Below are positions 49,638 to 59,204 of a stretch of DNA of 64,000 bases, in pieces (positions within the stretch are counted from its first letter, which is position 1; each line of letters opens with the position of its first letter). A program made the translations under genes and the position numbers. The DNA is from Avibacterium volantium_A (GTDB lineage: Bacteria; Pseudomonadota; Gammaproteobacteria; Enterobacterales; Pasteurellaceae), in the NCBI RefSeq assembly GCF_049366555.1, contig NZ_JBMMGT010000009.1:28994-92993 (forward strand). Direction: 5' to 3'. The notes beneath the pieces were generated by a model. That model searched no databases. It worked only from the letters and a program-made list of their open reading frames with translations, and was not told the origin of the DNA.

Positions 49638-52052
49638 TTAATTCACCGCACTTTCCGCACGTTTACTTTTACGGCGTGGCGTTGTTTTTTCTTCTTTTGT
49701 AATCAAGTGAGAAAAATCAACCCCTTCTGGCGGATTTTCTAAGGCGATGCTTAGCACTTCATCAATGGTTTCCACTGGACGAATATCTAAGCTGTTTTTC
49801 GCATTATCTGGGATTTCTTCCAAATCTTTTACATTATCTTTTGGAATAATCACCGTTTTAATGCCACCACGGTGCGCTGCGAGTAGTTTCTCTTTCAAGC
49901 CGCCAATTGGCAACACTTTACCACGCAAGCTGATTTCCCCTGTCATCGCTACTTCAGACTTCACAGGATTTCCCGTTAAACAAGAAACTAAGGCGGTACA
50001 CATTGCGATCCCCGCACTTGGGCCATCTTTTGGTGTTGCACCGTCTGGAACGTGAATATGAATATCACGTTTTTCGTGGAAATCAGGCGCAATGCCTAAT
50101 TTTTCTGCACGAGAACGCACCACGGTCATCGCTGCTTGAATGGATTCTTTCATCACATCGCCTAGCGATCCTGTGTAGGTTAATTTGCCTTTACCGATAA
50201 CAGAAGTGGCTTCGATAGTGAGTAAATCACCACCTACTTGCGTCCACGCCAAGCCTGTTACCTCACCCACGCGGTTTTGTGTATCTGCACGGCCAAACTC
50301 AAAGCGTTTTACGCCCAAATATTCATTCAGGTTATCGCTGTTTACCGTGATCGATTTTAATTTCGGGTTCAACAGTAAATTTTTCACCGCTTTACGGCAG
50401 ATTTTAGAAATCTCACGTTCAAGACCACGCACGCCCGCTTCACGAGTGTAATAGCGGATAATATCTAAAATCGCACTGTCTTCGATTTTCAACTCACCTT
50501 TTTTCAAGCCATTACGCTCAATTTGTTTGTTAAGCAAATGGCGTGTGGCGATATTGAGTTTTTCATCTTCCGTATAGCCTGATAAACGGATCACTTCCAT
50601 ACGATCAAGCAACGGACCTGGGATATTCATAGAGTTTGAGGTTGCCACGAACATTACATCAGAAAGATCATAATCCACTTCTAAATAATGATCGTTGAAG
50701 TTGGCATTCTGTTCTGGATCAAGTACTTCTAACAATGCTGAGGCAGGATCACCACGCATATCTGATGCCATTTTGTCGATCTCATCAAGTAAAAAGAGCG
50801 GATTTTTCACCCCCACTTTTGCCATTTTTTGGATTAATTTACCCGGCAATGAGCCGATATAGGTTTTGCGATGCCCACGAATTTCCGCTTCATCACGCAC
50901 GCCGCCTAGCGCCATACGCACATATTTACGTCCTGTGGCATTGGCAATAGATTGTCCTAAGGACGTTTTCCCTACCCCCGGTGGCCCAACTAAGCAAAGG
51001 ATAGGCCCTTTAAGCTGATTTAAACGGCTTTGTACCGCTAAATATTCCAAAATGCGATCTTTCACGCGCTCTAAGCCATAATGATCCGCATCAAGAATTT
51101 CTTGCGCTTTAACAATATCTTTTTTCACTTTGCTACGCTTATGCCAAGGCACTTGCAACATCCAATCAATGTAGCTGCGCACCACCGTTGCCTCTGCTGA
51201 CATTGGCGACATCATTTTCAGTTTCTGCAATTCTGCTTCCACTTTTTCTCTCGCCTCTTTCGGCATTTTGGCTTCTTCCACTTTTTGACGAAGTTGTTCC
51301 ACTTCATCAACGGTACTTTCGGTTTCGCCTAGCTCTTTTTGGATAGCTTTGATTTGTTCGTTAAGGTAATAATCGCGCTGGCTTTTTTCCATTTGCTTTT
51401 TCACACGGCCGCGAATACGTTTCTCAACTTCTAAAATGCCTGCTTCGTTAATCATTAAACCAAGCAAATATTCAAAACGCTCAGCAACATTTGCAATGCC
51501 TAAAACTTCTTGCTTACGCGCCACTGAAACCGGCATATGGGCTGCCATTGTGTCGCTTAAACGTTCTGGATCTGCAATATTTTTCAAGGCGGAAAGCACA
51601 TCTGGCTGCACTTTTTTGTTGAGTTCAATGTATTTTTCAAACTCTTTCAGTGCCGTATTCTGTGCCACTTCTAATTCTGTTTCATCACCAAATTGGGTAT
51701 CCATTAACTCAATTTTTGCCTCGAAGAAACGCCCATTGTCTTCTAAATGGGAAATTTTGGCACGTTGCTGCCCTTCCACTAGCACTTTTACTGTGCCATC
51801 TGGCAAGTTGAGTAATTGAATAATATTCGCCACCGTGCCGACATCATACACATCGTCCACCGTAGGCTGTTCTAACTCAGCCGCTTTTTGCGAAACTAAT
51901 AATAATTGTTTGCCATTTTCCATTGCCTCTTCAAGACTGGCGATGGATTTTTCGCGTCCCACAAACAATGGCATAACCATATATGGGAAAACCAGCACAT
52001 CGCGTAATGGTAAAACAGGCATGGTTTTTTGTTTTGTTCGTCTGGCGTTCAT
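49638..52052 (-). CDS. lon: ATP-dependent protease La (Lon)
   Basis: Cytoplasmic AAA+ serine protease that degrades misfolded and regulatory proteins. N-terminal substrate domain from residue 12 (PVLPLRDVLVFPYMVMPLFV), Walker A GPPGVGKTSLGQSIA (about residue 355), and the Ser-Lys dyad: Ser in PKDGPSAGIAMCTALV (about residue 678) and Lys in GKVLPIGGLKEKLLAA (about residue 721). Length 804 aa is within range. An uptake signal overlaps the last codons. Heat-shock control is likely, but no sigma-32 box was identified. Confidence 0.98.
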   Translation of the reverse strand: MNARRTKQKTMPVLPLRDVLVFPYMVMPLFVGREKSIASLEEAMENGKQLLLVSQKAAELEQPTVDDVYDVGTVANIIQLLNLPDGTVKVLVEGQQRAKISHLEDNGRFFEAKIELMDTQFGDETELEVAQNTALKEFEKYIELNKKVQPDVLSALKNIADPERLSDTMAAHMPVSVARKQEVLGIANVAERFEYLLGLMINEAGILEVEKRIRGRVKKQMEKSQRDYYLNEQIKAIQKELGETESTVDEVEQLRQKVEEAKMPKEAREKVEAELQKLKMMSPMSAEATVVRSYIDWMLQVPWHKRSKVKKDIVKAQEILDADHYGLERVKDRILEYLAVQSRLNQLKGPILCLVGPPGVGKTSLGQSIANATGRKYVRMALGGVRDEAEIRGHRKTYIGSLPGKLIQKMAKVGVKNPLFLLDEIDKMASDMRGDPASALLEVLDPEQNANFNDHYLEVDYDLSDVMFVATSNSMNIPGPLLDRMEVIRLSGYTEDEKLNIATRHLLNKQIERNGLKKGELKIEDSAILDIIRYYTREAGVRGLEREISKICRKAVKNLLLNPKLKSITVNSDNLNEYLGVKRFEFGRADTQNRVGEVTGLAWTQVGGDLLTIEATSVIGKGKLTYTGSLGDVMKESIQAAMTVVRSRAEKLGIAPDFHEKRDIHIHVPDGATPKDGPSAGIAMCTALVSCLTGNPVKSEVAMTGEISLRGKVLPIGGLKEKLLAAHRGGIKTVIIPKDNVKDLEEIPDNAKNSLDIRPVETIDEVLSIALENPPEGVDFSHLITKEEKTTPRRKSKRAESAVN

Positions 52053-52273
52053 ATTTTCTCTCTTTCCTTAAAACTTGAAATTACTCTCCCATATTGGGGC
52101 AATTTAGCAAAGTTCAAGTTCGCAACACAAATTATGCAAAATAAGATTTATGCCGTTCAGTGTACCCCATTCAAATTAAAAGTGCGGTCATTTTTTCACA
52201 TAAATTTTATTTTTTCTCTTTTCAGGAAAGAAAAAGATTAAAAAACATTCAATTTGTGCGTAGATAAATAAAA

Positions 52274-52297
52274 AATCCAACCCCGAAAGGTTGGATT
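52274..52297 (-). terminator. Terminator after gor
   Basis: AATCCAACC / GGTTGGATT with loop CCGAAA; on the minus strand a T run follows. It is 36 nt after the gor stop. Confidence 0.9.
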
Positions 52298-52333
52298 GAT
52301 TAAAAATGATGAAAATTTACACCGCACTTAACA

Positions 52334-53689
52334 TTAACGCATTGTTACAAATTCTTCTGAACCCGTTGGGTGAATAGCAACGGTGTTGTCGAAATCCGCT
52401 TTGGTTGCACCCATTTTAATGGCAACAGCAAAACCTTGGATCATTTCATCAACACCAAAACCAATGCCGTGTAGGCCGACAATTTTTTCATCTTTACCCA
52501 CACAAACCAATTTCATTCGACAAGGTTGGCGATGTTGGGTTACTGCGCTGTACATTGGCGTGAACGATGATTTATACACTTTCACGTTTTCTGCGCCATA
52601 TTGCTCAATGGCTTGCGGTTCAGTTAAGCCGATAGTGCCGATTGGTGGGTGGCTAAACACTACGGTTGGCACAAGATTGTAATCTAAATGTTCATTTGGT
52701 TTATTGTTGAATAAACGCTCAGACAAACGGCGTCCTGCGGCAACGGCAACAGGGGTGAGTTCAATGCCACCTTCAATAATATCACCCACCGCATAAATGC
52801 CTTTCACATTGGTGTTTTGATATTTATCTACTTTGATGAAACCTTGATCGTTAGTTTCCACGCCTGCCGCGGCAAGATTGATGTTTGCCGTATTTGGTTT
52901 ACGACCAATCGCCCAAATCACTTTTTCAACAGTTTGCTCCCGTCCATCTTCTAATTTTAAGGTGAAAGAACCATCGGCATTTTTAACCACTTCTTTTGGA
53001 ATGGCGTGTGTGTGTAGGTGAATGCCATCTTGCGCCATCACTTCCACAAGGGTTTCTACGATAAGCGGATCAAAACTACGCAATGGGCTTTGTTTACGCA
53101 CGAATAGGTGAGTGTCCACACCTAGGCTGTTTAATACCCCCGCTAATTCCACAGCGATGTAACCTGCGCCAACAACCGCAACGGATTTTGGCAACGCGTT
53201 TAATTCAAATACGCCGTCAGAATCAATGCCGTATTCTGCGCCTTTAATTTCAGGGTGAGCAGGATAAGCTCCCGTTGCGATCAAAATATGATCTGCAGTG
53301 ATTTTCTCGCCGTTTACTTCAACGGTGTGGGCATCAACAAATTTGGCAAAGCCTTTGATCACGTCCACGTTATTTTTGGCTAATACATTGTTATAAGAAT
53401 TGTGGATACGTCCAATATAAGCCTGACGATTTTCCACTAACTTACTGAAATCAAAGTCTTTTACTGCAACATCAAAGCCATAATCTGGTGCATACAGGTT
53501 GATCGCTTCTGCCACTTGCGCGCCATACCACATCACTTTTTTCGGCACGCAGCCCACGTTTACACAGGTTCCGCCTAGTTCTTTTGCTTCAATAATGGCA
53601 CATTTTTTGCCATAGCTTGCCGCACGGTTAATTGAAGCGATACCGCCACTTCCGCCACCAATGGCGATGTAATCATAATGTTTTGTCAT
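52334..53689 (-). CDS. gor: Glutathione reductase
   Basis: FAD/NADPH enzyme that keeps glutathione reduced. The 451-aa protein begins with the FAD fold IAIGGGSGGIASINRAASYG, then the redox-active disulfide GGTCVNVGCVPKKVMW (about residues 41-56). The NADPH-binding fold is VVGAGYIAVELAGVLNSLG (about residue 175), and the C-terminus HPTGSEEFVTMR carries the catalytic His-Glu pair. Length matches E. coli Gor (450). Confidence 0.96.
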   Translation of the reverse strand: MTKHYDYIAIGGGSGGIASINRAASYGKKCAIIEAKELGGTCVNVGCVPKKVMWYGAQVAEAINLYAPDYGFDVAVKDFDFSKLVENRQAYIGRIHNSYNNVLAKNNVDVIKGFAKFVDAHTVEVNGEKITADHILIATGAYPAHPEIKGAEYGIDSDGVFELNALPKSVAVVGAGYIAVELAGVLNSLGVDTHLFVRKQSPLRSFDPLIVETLVEVMAQDGIHLHTHAIPKEVVKNADGSFTLKLEDGREQTVEKVIWAIGRKPNTANINLAAAGVETNDQGFIKVDKYQNTNVKGIYAVGDIIEGGIELTPVAVAAGRRLSERLFNNKPNEHLDYNLVPTVVFSHPPIGTIGLTEPQAIEQYGAENVKVYKSSFTPMYSAVTQHRQPCRMKLVCVGKDEKIVGLHGIGFGVDEMIQGFAVAIKMGATKADFDNTVAIHPTGSEEFVTMR

Positions 53690-53807
53690 TTTTAACTCCC
53701 TAAATTGGTGAATTGGGCTGTGAATGCGAAAAAGCCCATAATAAATCTGCGCTTATTTTGCCGAAAAATACGGAGTAAAGCGACTAATTAATCTAATCGG
53801 TAAATTC

Positions 53808-54653
53808 TTACTCTGGCGTAATCCATTCCACCTTCCAGCTGCCCGTGCCTTCTGGTACAAGGGTTTTGGTTAAATAAGGCAGAATTTTTTTCATTTGCGC
53901 TTCTAGCTGCCAAGGGGGATTAACCACAATCATTCCGCTTGCAGTCATTCCACGTTGATCGGAATCAGGACGCACCGCCATTTCAATTTGGAGAATTTTG
54001 CGAATGCCGGTGTTTTCCAATCCTTTTACAATACGCTTGGCTTGCTGACGTAGCACCACAGGATACCAAATGGCATAAATGCCCGTGGCAAAACGTTTCA
54101 CGCCTTCTTCAATGGCTTTTACCACCAAATCATAATCTTCTTTTAATTCATAAGGGGGATCGATCAAAATCAGCCCGCGTCTTTCTTTTGGCGGTAAGGT
54201 AGCTTTAATTTGCTGAAAACCGTTATCGCGCTTGGTGGTAACATTATCAAATTCTTTGAAATTATTGCGTAATAATGGGAAATCCGCTGGGTGTAGCTCC
54301 GTTAATAACGCTCGATCTTGTGGACGCAATAAATGTGCGGCGATCAGCGGTGATCCTGCGTAATATCGTAGCGATTTGCCGCCATAATTCAGTTTCTTAA
54401 TAAGGGCGACATAACGCGCCACTTCTTCGGGCATTTCTGTTTGATCCCACAAACGCCCGATCCCTTCTTTATATTCACCGGTTTTTTCAGCTTCATTGCC
54501 GAATAAGCGATAATGCCCCACACCGGCATGAGTGTCTAAATAATAAAAGCCTTTATCTTTTTGTTGCAGACTTTCAATAATCAGCATTTGCACAATGTGT
54601 TTTAGCACATCGGCAAAGTTGCCTGCGTGGAAGCTATGACGATAACTCAGCAT
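53808..54653 (-). CDS. rlmJ: 23S rRNA (adenine2030-N6)-methyltransferase
   Basis: SAM-dependent enzyme that methylates A2030 of 23S rRNA. The 281-aa protein starts with the family signature MLSYRHSFHAGNFADVLKHIV and has the N6-adenine motif RGLILIDPPYELKEDY (about residues 160-175). Length equals E. coli RlmJ (280). Unit of its own between gor and bamC. Confidence 0.96.
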   Translation of the reverse strand: MLSYRHSFHAGNFADVLKHIVQMLIIESLQQKDKGFYYLDTHAGVGHYRLFGNEAEKTGEYKEGIGRLWDQTEMPEEVARYVALIKKLNYGGKSLRYYAGSPLIAAHLLRPQDRALLTELHPADFPLLRNNFKEFDNVTTKRDNGFQQIKATLPPKERRGLILIDPPYELKEDYDLVVKAIEEGVKRFATGIYAIWYPVVLRQQAKRIVKGLENTGIRKILQIEMAVRPDSDQRGMTASGMIVVNPPWQLEAQMKKILPYLTKTLVPEGTGSWKVEWITPE

Positions 54654-54723
54654 TTGTTTGCCCTTAAAAATTTGATAAAAAAAGACCGCACTTTATTTTT
54701 GCGGATTATGATAGTTAAAACGA

Positions 54724-54774
54724 AGGGCGAACATTCTGGCTCGCCCTGTGTCATCAAAGAACTACTTGATGACA
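54724..54774 (-). terminator. Two adjacent hairpins after bamC
   Basis: Two perfect repeats: AGGGCGA / TCGCCCT (54724-54747) and TGTCATCAA / TTGATGACA (54749-54774, overlapping nearly to the bamC stop). Only a short T stretch follows on the minus strand, so it is a moderate terminator candidate. Confidence 0.6.
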
Positions 54775-54776
54775 AT

Positions 54777-55781
54777 TTATTTGGCTAAAATCGCTTGCAA
54801 GGCTTGGTAAATAGACTGTGCTTGATTACCTGAAAGCGCATTGCCGTCTTCATCGCTAATCACCACTGCACTTTGTCTGCCTAAATCAGAAAGTTGCATT
54901 GCATACTCCCCTTTTTCTAATTCAGCGGCAGCCACGCCAAATCTCGCCCATTCTGTTTTTTCTAATGGACTATATTTTAATTCACGATAGCCACGCCCCG
55001 GATTTTCTGACGTGGTTTCAAATCCTACTTGATTTAACGCTCCACGCAGACGTTGCCACGCTTGGTTAAAAGGTGCATTTAACGCTAATGCCGCACGACC
55101 GTTTATATCTGTGGTTAATTGCGTTTGAATTGGCGTTACTGCAGTGCTATTTAATTCACTTTGCTGTTTACGATACGCCGTATTTAACTCACCGATCAGC
55201 TGATTTAAACGATCAGACGTATAACGCTGCTTTTGCGCCACCGTTGGGGTAAAAATAATATTATCGCGCTTCATTTGCAGAATTGACACCACCAACGCAC
55301 TCGCCCCTTGATATTGCACTTGCTCAATCAAATAACGAATTTGTGTGTCGCCAATATCATCGGCACGCCCCGTTGCCGCCCAACTGGTTTCGATACGATT
55401 ATCTTGATATTGATAAGTAATCCCTTGTTCTTTTAATAAACGTGCTACTTGATTTAAGCTATAAACTGCTTCTTTCGATGAGGGATAAACAATCAAAGAA
55501 CGCTCACCGTCAAACTGTGCAATGGAATTATTAATCACTGCGATTGGTGTGCTTGGTGGGCGAATATCCACTTTTTGATGTGCTTGTTTATTAAGCTGCG
55601 GCAATGCATAAGTGTTATCTTGTGCAGGTAAATTTACCCCACCGCTTGCTAGGGGTGCAAAAACCACTTGCTGTTCAGCGTATTTTTCAAAGTTATCATT
55701 AGCTTGCTGTTTACTTTCATTGCTTGCTGAACAAGCCACTAATGTCATTAAAATTGGCGTGCTTAATAACCACTTTTTCAT
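54777..55781 (-). CDS. bamC: Outer membrane assembly lipoprotein BamC
   Basis: Lipoprotein subunit of the BAM complex that inserts beta-barrel proteins. ATG 55781 (MKKWLLSTPIL) preceded by GAGGA gives 334 aa; the upstream residues up to 55805 are excluded. Lipobox is LVAC (about residues 15-18). The unstructured N-terminal tail is followed by two helix-grip domains (residues about 95 to 325). It directly follows dapA, the usual dapA-bamC order. Confidence 0.92.
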   Translation of the reverse strand: MKKWLLSTPILMTLVACSASNESKQQANDNFEKYAEQQVVFAPLASGGVNLPAQDNTYALPQLNKQAHQKVDIRPPSTPIAVINNSIAQFDGERSLIVYPSSKEAVYSLNQVARLLKEQGITYQYQDNRIETSWAATGRADDIGDTQIRYLIEQVQYQGASALVVSILQMKRDNIIFTPTVAQKQRYTSDRLNQLIGELNTAYRKQQSELNSTAVTPIQTQLTTDINGRAALALNAPFNQAWQRLRGALNQVGFETTSENPGRGYRELKYSPLEKTEWARFGVAAAELEKGEYAMQLSDLGRQSAVVISDEDGNALSGNQAQSIYQALQAILAK

Positions 55782-55847
55782 CAATTTATCCTCAAGGTTA
55801 AACAAATTTCATTGCCAGTTTTGACAATCAGAATGCAGAAAAGTTTA

Positions 55848-55873
55848 AGGGGCATTGACTGCTCAACACCCCT
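55848..55873 (-). terminator. Weak hairpin after dapA
   Basis: AGGGG / CCCCT outer stem with inner TTGA / TCAA and a mismatch, followed by TAAACTTTT on the minus strand. It may be a partial terminator between dapA and bamC. Confidence 0.5.
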
Positions 55874-55893
55874 CAGTGGATTTTTACTAAAAA

Positions 55894-56790
55894 TTATAAC
55901 AATCCTGCAATTTTCAAGGCTTCAATCACTTTTGGTTGTGCCGCTTCACTTAATGTTGTCAGTGGTAAACGCAACACTGGCTCTGGAATTAAACCTAATT
56001 TATAAGCCGCCCATTTCACAGGAATTGGGTTAGATTCAACAAAAAGATCTTTGTGTAATGCCATTAAACGCTGGTTGATCACCTCTGCTTCATCAAATTT
56101 ACCCGCTAAAGCAAGCTCACACATTTTCGCCATATCTGCGGCAGCGATGTTATTTGTTACCGAGATCACCCCTTCACCGCCAGCTTTGATACTTTCTAAC
56201 CCTGTCGCATCATCACCACTTAACACGATGAAATCTTCACCTGCAAGCTGTTTAATTTTCGCTACACGGCTCACATCACCTGTTGCTTCTTTGATTGCCA
56301 CAATATTATCAATCTGTGCTAAACGCCCCACGGTTTCAGGCTGCATATCGCTGCCTGTACGCCCCGGCACGTTATATAAAATTTGTGGTAAATCTGTGCA
56401 TTCTGCAATCGCTTTAAAGTGTTGATACATTCCTTCTTGCGTTGGTTTGTTGTAATAAGGCACAACAGATAAACAACCCGCAACGCCACTGCCGTTTAAT
56501 AATTTTGTCATTGTAATGGCTTCACTGGTGGCATTTGCGCCCGCACCAGCAATTACAGGGATACGTCCATCGGCAAATTCAACGGTCTTTAGAATTGTTT
56601 TAACGTTTTCCTCTATGCTTAATGTGGCAGATTCCCCTGTTGTTCCCACAGACACAATACCGTGCGTTCCCGCAGCGATGTGGTACTCAACCAATTTTTT
56701 TAGTGCGTCAAAATCAACCTCACCGTGTGAGTCCATAGGGGTAATCAACGCGGTAATACTACCGTAAAATAAAGGATTCGTTGCTGACAT
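55894..56790 (-). CDS. dapA: 4-hydroxy-tetrahydrodipicolinate synthase
   Basis: First committed step of lysine and diaminopimelate synthesis: pyruvate plus aspartate semialdehyde. ATG 56790 (MSATNPLFYGSI) is preceded by GGAGGT and gives 298 aa; the longer frame is rejected. The Schiff-base lysine is in VAIKEATGDVSR (about residue 161), the catalytic Tyr in ILYNVPGRTG (about residue 133). No lysine riboswitch was seen upstream. Confidence 0.96.
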   Translation of the reverse strand: MSATNPLFYGSITALITPMDSHGEVDFDALKKLVEYHIAAGTHGIVSVGTTGESATLSIEENVKTILKTVEFADGRIPVIAGAGANATSEAITMTKLLNGSGVAGCLSVVPYYNKPTQEGMYQHFKAIAECTDLPQILYNVPGRTGSDMQPETVGRLAQIDNIVAIKEATGDVSRVAKIKQLAGEDFIVLSGDDATGLESIKAGGEGVISVTNNIAAADMAKMCELALAGKFDEAEVINQRLMALHKDLFVESNPIPVKWAAYKLGLIPEPVLRLPLTTLSEAAQPKVIEALKIAGLL

Positions 56791-56928
56791 AAAGACCTCC
56801 GAATTATTTTTGTTATGTCTATTGAGTTTGCTTGAAAAAGTTTGTTTAAGATCGCTAAAATAACCAAAATTTGCAAGCAATTTTTTGCATTTTTTCTCAA
56901 TAACATCAAATTTTTAAGGATATTTACT

Positions 56929-57396
56929 ATGCAAACATTAAAAGCGGGCGATTTTGCCCCGCACTTTGCTTTACTAGACCAAAATGAGCAACGGGTTTCG
57001 CTTACCGATTTTAAAGGCAAAAAAGTCTTGGTTTATTTCTACCCCAAAGCACTCACCCCGGGTTGTACCACGCAAGCCTGTGGATTGCGTGATAGCAAAG
57101 CGGAACTGGAAAAACTCAATGTCGTGATTCTTGGCATTAGCCCCGATAGCCCGAAAAAGCTCGCTAATTTTACCGAGAAAAAAGCCTTGAATTTCACGCT
57201 CCTTTCCGATGAAGATCACCAAGTCGCTGAACAATTTGGCGTATGGGGCGAGAAAAAATTTATGGGAAAAACCTATGACGGCATTCATCGCATTAGCTTC
57301 TTAATTGATGAACAAGGCAAAATCGAAAAAGTCTTTGAGAAATTTAAAACCGGTGAGCATCATCAAGTGGTGCTAGATTATTTAACACAAAAATAA
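56929..57396 (+). CDS. bcp: Thioredoxin-dependent peroxiredoxin Bcp
   Basis: Peroxiredoxin of 155 aa that reduces hydroperoxides. The peroxidatic Cys and the resolving Cys five residues later are visible in TPGCTTQACGLRD (about residues 44-50), the Bcp/PrxQ pattern. ATG 56929 is preceded by AAGGA; the longer frame from 56842 is not supported. Divergent from dapA, and ending at an uptake-signal dyad. Confidence 0.95.
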   Translation: MQTLKAGDFAPHFALLDQNEQRVSLTDFKGKKVLVYFYPKALTPGCTTQACGLRDSKAELEKLNVVILGISPDSPKKLANFTEKKALNFTLLSDEDHQVAEQFGVWGEKKFMGKTYDGIHRISFLIDEQGKIEKVFEKFKTGEHHQVVLDYLTQK

Positions 57397-57413
57397 TCTC
57401 TGACGGCTCAAAT

Positions 57414-57454
57414 TAAAGTGCGGTGCAAATTTTTTAAATTTTTCCACCGCACTT
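57414..57454. terminator. Inverted uptake-signal pair between bcp and eptA
   Basis: AAAGTGCGGTG (57414-57424) and CACCGCACTTT (57444-57454), 11-bp stem, between convergent bcp and eptA. Confidence 0.85.
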
Positions 57455-57472
57455 TATTTTTTGTGATTTTTA

Positions 57473-59098
57473 TTAATGAGCTTTTTTACAACTCGCCAAA
57501 ATATCCAAATCCTTTTGATACACGTCCGTTTTTAAATTCATATCCATCATTCCAATCACGGTGCTAAATAAATTGTCGTGGGAATAATGTTGGGCGCTGG
57601 CATTGTGCCGCAGGCACTCTAAATCCACACCTTCATTTTGCTGCCACGTTTTGGAAAACCAAAAGAACATCGGCACTTTGGTTTGATAATCTGGCGCGAT
57701 AGCATAAGGCGTGCCGTGCAGATAAATGCCGTCTTCACCAAGGGATTCACCGTGATCTGACACATAATATACCGCACTTTCCAAATCATCACGGTGTTCC
57801 AATTTTTGGATCACTTGATCAAGGAAGTTATCAATATACAAAATGCCGTTATCGTAAGTATTCACTAATTGTTCGTTGCTACAAGTTTGAATTTCGTTGG
57901 TGTCGCAAGTTGGTACAAACTTCTTAAATTCAGGCTTGTAACGTTCATAATAGGTCGGTCCGTGGCTGCCGATGGTATGCAAAATCAGCACCGTATCTTT
58001 TTGGCTTTCGTTGAGAATTTTGTCGAAATCTTTCAGCAAAATCTCGTCTAAACATTCGCCGTCCGTACAGTATTCTGGCGTTTTCATATTGGTAACTTCA
58101 TTTGGCACACGCAAGCAAACGCCTTTGCAATCGCTGTTATTATCTAGCCAGAAAATGTTCACGTCCGCACGTTGTAGCACATCGAGCAAATTGTCCATTT
58201 TTTGTGCTTTGCCACCATTGTATTGGGCTTGAGTGAGATAGGAGAACATACAAGGCACGGAAATGGCGGTTGATGTGCCACAGCTGGAAACGTCCGTGAA
58301 ATTGATGATGTCTTTGCCACGCGCTGCCAGTTTTGGGGTGGTTTGGCGTGCATAACCATTTAGCCCCCAGTTTTGCGCACGCGTGGTTTCACCCACCACA
58401 ATCACGGTGAAATGGCGATATTCATCAGGTTTGGCTTGTTGTGCATCTAAACCGATTTGTTCATAAGGGCGATTGGCTTCACGCACGCGTTTCACTTTAT
58501 TTACGCCTGCACTAATGAAATTAGACGGTACAAGCAAGCTCACAACGGGCTTATTATTGCGAACAAAGGCGGCGTAATCTTGATAAAAACCTTTCGCAAT
58601 GCCCCAAATCACCACGCCAGAAAGGGCGATCAAGCCCACGCGCAAACCAAACTCTTTCCACCAAGTGCGGTAATCCACTTTCACCATAATGTATAAAATG
58701 GCTGGCAACACGCCAAAAACGGCGATCCAAGTGAGATATTGCCAAGTGAGCATACGAACACTTTCCGCAGGCGTGGTTTGCAGCACATTTTCGAGCATAT
58801 CCGTGGTGAAATGCACATCATAAAATAAGGCTTGATAGCCAATGGCAGCGCTAATAATCAGCAACAGCGGAATAATCACTTTGTGCAAAATAGGCAAAGC
58901 AAAAAGCTGAAAAACCGCATTTAGCGTAAAGAAAATAAAGACGGGAACGGTGAGAAGAAAATAATCTTCAGGTTGACCCGCAAATGGGTGCAGCGCCCAC
59001 ACTTTTTTGTAAAATGCAATATTTAGCACTAAAGTAAAATAAAGCGCAACCAGTGCAATAAGGGTTGAGCTTTTTAATTTAAACCGAGAAAATAACAT
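57473..59098 (-). CDS. eptA: Phosphoethanolamine transferase (EptA family)
   Basis: Inner-membrane enzyme of 541 aa that moves phosphoethanolamine from phosphatidylethanolamine to lipid A or core sugars, which can lower binding of cationic peptides. Five N-terminal transmembrane segments (to about residue 185) precede a periplasmic sulfatase-like domain. The metal/nucleophile Thr region is SSCGTSTAISVPCMFS (Thr near residue 283) with VVGETTRAQNW before it. Cysteine pairs (DCKGVC, CDTNEIQTC) fit the family disulfides. The exact acceptor is inferred; EptA versus Lpt-type specificity cannot be read. Confidence 0.88.
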   Translation of the reverse strand: MLFSRFKLKSSTLIALVALYFTLVLNIAFYKKVWALHPFAGQPEDYFLLTVPVFIFFTLNAVFQLFALPILHKVIIPLLLIISAAIGYQALFYDVHFTTDMLENVLQTTPAESVRMLTWQYLTWIAVFGVLPAILYIMVKVDYRTWWKEFGLRVGLIALSGVVIWGIAKGFYQDYAAFVRNNKPVVSLLVPSNFISAGVNKVKRVREANRPYEQIGLDAQQAKPDEYRHFTVIVVGETTRAQNWGLNGYARQTTPKLAARGKDIINFTDVSSCGTSTAISVPCMFSYLTQAQYNGGKAQKMDNLLDVLQRADVNIFWLDNNSDCKGVCLRVPNEVTNMKTPEYCTDGECLDEILLKDFDKILNESQKDTVLILHTIGSHGPTYYERYKPEFKKFVPTCDTNEIQTCSNEQLVNTYDNGILYIDNFLDQVIQKLEHRDDLESAVYYVSDHGESLGEDGIYLHGTPYAIAPDYQTKVPMFFWFSKTWQQNEGVDLECLRHNASAQHYSHDNLFSTVIGMMDMNLKTDVYQKDLDILASCKKAH

Positions 59099-59204
59099 AA
59101 AAAGAATCTCCTAATTTTAAGATTATCATTGAATAGTCGTTGAATTAGTCAAATAAAAAATTAAAAAGTTCTTTACGAAAACTTACAAATAAAATGAGGA
59201 AAAA

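Noticed and set aside
56842..56928. 29-residue N-terminal extension of bcp
   Set aside because: Not found in the peroxiredoxin family; a ribosome site precedes the ATG at 56929.
56791..56928. Lysine riboswitch in the dapA leader
   Set aside because: The leader is too short and lacks the conserved helices; I see only AT-rich sequence.
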